A stretch of 64,000 bases of DNA. Origin: Paragonimus westermani. Its lineage: Eukaryota > Platyhelminthes > Trematoda > Plagiorchiida > Troglotrematidae. The position numbers and the translations under genes are program-made. Positions 61,640 through 64,000 of this stretch are shown piece by piece; within the stretch, counting starts at the first letter, position 1; each line of letters starts with the position of its first letter. The stretch spans positions 54,325-118,324 of the forward strand of contig QNGE01000418.1 of the NCBI GenBank assembly GCA_008508345.1. Direction: 5' to 3'. The notes beneath the pieces are model-generated. The model was not told where the DNA came from, did no database searches, and worked only from the letters and a program-made list of their open reading frames with translations.

Positions 61640-64000
61640 ACTCATATCAGGCAGGCCAATAGGTAGAGGTCTGGCAAACCACAGTCTTCTGGTCCTCCAG
61701 GTTGGGGGTTAGAAGATGGTTGGCATCTCTTCCTGAAAAACGTACCATTTCTGGTACACCGCCACCCACCTGCTGCCCTGCAGTATAGGCTTTTGAGCCA
61801 AAGGCTTTGGTTGAGAACCCTAATCGTTCTCTTGTCTAGGTCTGGGCGTCCTGGCAGTATCTCAGCCCATACACAACCATGAATCCTCACAACATCATCA
61901 ATTCCACACTGCATCGGCTGTCTCGCAGTATAAATCGGGTCGCCTGCATACAGCAGGGTGGATAGGCGAAAACACGATATTGCTGACCCCTCCCCCACTG
62001 TCCTATCAAATTTAGATCTCGGGCCCCTCCCTATTCCAAATTCTGATAACTTCTCTGCAGGTCCCACAGCAGATACAATTAATCGTAGAAACACTGTGCC
62101 GATAAGTCCCAGCTCTCGCCACTCAGTCTCAGACCTCCCTCGACCTGTGCTTCGACCTAGAACTCAAATTAATATAGGTGCCTTCAACGTTCGTACTCTG
62201 AAACAGATAGGTCAACAGGCTGCTCTCGCACGAACGTTGGACTCGCTACATATCGATGTTTGCTGTATCTCGGAAACTAGAATCCACGACAGTAGTCAAC
62301 GTATGGAATTAACAGCACCTGCACTTTCTACCCGATACTGGTTATACACCTCAGGTGACTCTCCGGCCGCCGTCACCGGTCAAGCTGGAGTAGGTATAGT
62401 CCTCAGCACGACGGCCACAGCCGCATTGATAGAATGGATTCCTGTTAATAGTAGACTGTGCCGTCCGCTTGGCAGGTTCTATTAGGGGCAGTTCTGCTCC
62501 AACTGACTGTAGTGACGTCGGCGTCAAGGACATCTTTTATTCGGATCTGGCCGCTCTCCTCCGGTCGACACGTGGTTCTGATGTAGTCGTTCTGACCGGA
62601 GATATGAACGTCCAGGTCGGCCGCTTTACTGAGGCCGAATCTCGTCTAGGTGGCAGGTTTGGGATAGCAACACATCACTCGGACAACGGCGCAGCTGTCT
62701 GCTGGGCATAAGCTATTTTTAGCCAGCAGTAGTTTTAGGCATCGTGCGCGTCATTGCTATACTTGGCGCCCTCCTTCTCCGAATCAGGTCTGATTTCTGA
62801 TAGACCACACAGCTATTAGTTATAGATAATGGGACTCCATTCAGGACTGTCGTTCTTATCGGAACACATACTTAGCCTCGGACCATGCGTCGTTCCGTTC
62901 TAACCTTTGCTGGGCAACAATCTCACAGACAGCAGCGATTGGCTGTTGAGAAACTGGCTATACCATACCATCGGTAAAGCATATGTACCAAACCAGCCTA
63001 GAAACCTGGCTTAGTAGTTCGCAGTCCGAAAATCCTGATTGCTCCTGAACCCTTATCACACAGGCCATCCGTGAAGCAGGTGCGTTAGCATGAGGCACGG
63101 GGATACATGGAATGAACATCCATTGGATCTCGGAGAAACCCCTGGAGTTGTTAGAAGCCAGACGGAGCATTCCTTCCGGAAGTTCATATAACAAGTGTAA
63201 AAGAGATGTCCGTATTAACCTGAAACGTAGCCTAAAGGCAAATCGTGAGGCGTGGTTATTTGAAAAAGTTAAGAGAATGGAGAGGGTTTTTGCTTCAGGA
63301 AACGCTGACGAACTGTTTAAGCTTATCCGTGCCACTGGTCCTAGGCGACCGTCTGTCAGTGAAGCTATCTGCAAGACAGATGGCACACTCATCTATAATA
63401 CGTCCAGAAGGTTAGAGCGATAGGTGGAACACTTTGAGGGTCAATTTAACTGGCCTGCTGGTTCTGCTGCGTTGCCGCCACAAACTTCTAATGTAGTGCC
63501 CTGCTCGGTAGACTTGGAACCACCCACTAAGACTGAGGTCCGCAATTGCATTGCGGTTCTCAAGCGCAATAAGGCTATTGGTCCAGATGACCTCGTGCCG
63601 GCACTTTTTAAAGAAGGGGAGAGGCGTTGATAGAAGCTTTGACTCAGTTGTTTCAACTTGTGTGGACGACGGAAACTATCCCCTCGAGTTGGGGTCACTC
63701 GATAATAGTTCCTGTATTCAAGAAACCTATCAGGGTCTTTTACGAAAACCATAGGGGAATTAGTTTGACCTCAGTCATTTCTAGGGTTCTAGCATCCGTT
63801 ATACTTCGTCGACTCACTGCAGCTCGGGAGGTGAACATTAGGGAAGAACAGGCGGGGTTTCGCCCTGTGCGGGGATGTATAGATCACATTTTTATTGTTC
63901 GTCAAATTCTGGAGCAACGTCATGTATATCGCCGGCCAACAGTTGTCATATTTCTCGACTATAAAGGTGCGTTCGATTCAGTGGATCGATCTACACTTTT
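61640..64000 (+). mobile_element. RTE-type retrotransposon, near full-length 5' part, continues past the window
   Basis: A GC-richer leader (61,640-61,960) is followed by an open frame to 62,485 with an APE-type endonuclease start: INIGAFNVRTLKQIGQQAAL, LHIDVCCISETRIHDSS (Glu in SETR) and GQAGVGIVLS. Compared with the 14.6 kb copy, about 40-45 nt are missing near 62,480 and the frame changes. LTGDMNVQVGR (GDxN) lies at about 62,595, and the SDH motif is kept at 62,878-62,886 in another frame. The pre-RT region (63,112-63,423) and RT fingers (63,424 on) are clear: FNWPAGS, NKAIGPDDLVPALF, EEQAGFRPVRGCIDHIF. One G lost near 63,617 breaks the RT frame. YKGAFDSVDRSTL is cut by the window end. It is very close to the 31.9 kb copy. 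Confidence 0.9.

Noticed and set aside
61642..62094. A 150-codon minus-strand frame
   Set aside because: It is antisense to the 5' leader and endonuclease start of the RTE copy and is a shadow of that GC-richer segment.
1..64000. CRISPR arrays, rRNA genes, operons or prophage
   Set aside because: No regularly spaced direct repeats, no rRNA-like blocks and no dense coding are present. The sequence is eukaryotic.

Overview
The window looks like nuclear DNA of a parasitic flatworm, most likely a digenean fluke. It has no bacterial-style gene packing, almost no long reading frames, moderate GC (roughly 40-45% by eye), and many decayed non-LTR retrotransposons whose endonuclease/reverse transcriptase resembles the RTE elements common in flukes. 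It also has one clear spliced exon of a NOVA/pasilla-type KH RNA-binding protein. The species call is inference. GC seems too high for Schistosoma, so an opisthorchiid, fasciolid or Paragonimus-like genome is more plausible.

Layout. 0-4.9 kb: a decayed piggyBac transposase on the minus strand. 4.9-5.1, 18.0-18.3 and 48.3-48.5 kb: three copies of a tRNA-derived SINE, each carrying a recognisable type I hammerhead ribozyme fold downstream of its Pol III A and B boxes. 7.2, 14.6-17.5, 20.5-21.9, 25.4-26.0, 27.7-28.4, 28.6-29.7, 30.2, 31.9-34.4, 48.7 and 61.6-64.0 kb: plus-strand RTE-type elements or fragments. 18.9-19.6 and 58.5-59.6 kb: minus-strand relicts of related elements. 26.6-27.7 kb: a Penelope-like element remnant. 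32.7-33.2 kb: a GC-rich block of about 526 bp, probably a solo LTR, splitting an RTE copy. 52,788-53,077: the NOVA-like exon, with splice sites and intron phases that fit a KH1-distal exon.

The simplest reading is that much of the window is intron or flank of the NOVA-like gene, filled by successive waves of transposons. The RTE copies range from very old (most of the protein lost, catalytic YXDD changed) to young (31.9 and 63.4 kb, differing at about a dozen sites over 500 bp). A patch of about 730-754 bp is nearly identical at 21.2-21.9 and 28.7-29.4 kb, although its flanks are unrelated or strongly diverged.

The most interesting signal is the SINE-borne hammerhead. All three copies keep a closed stem II, two keep a perfect 6-bp stem I, and stems II and III change in compensating ways between copies. 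The palindromic mini stem III suggests an RNA that could fold as a dimer. No complete intact gene is present.
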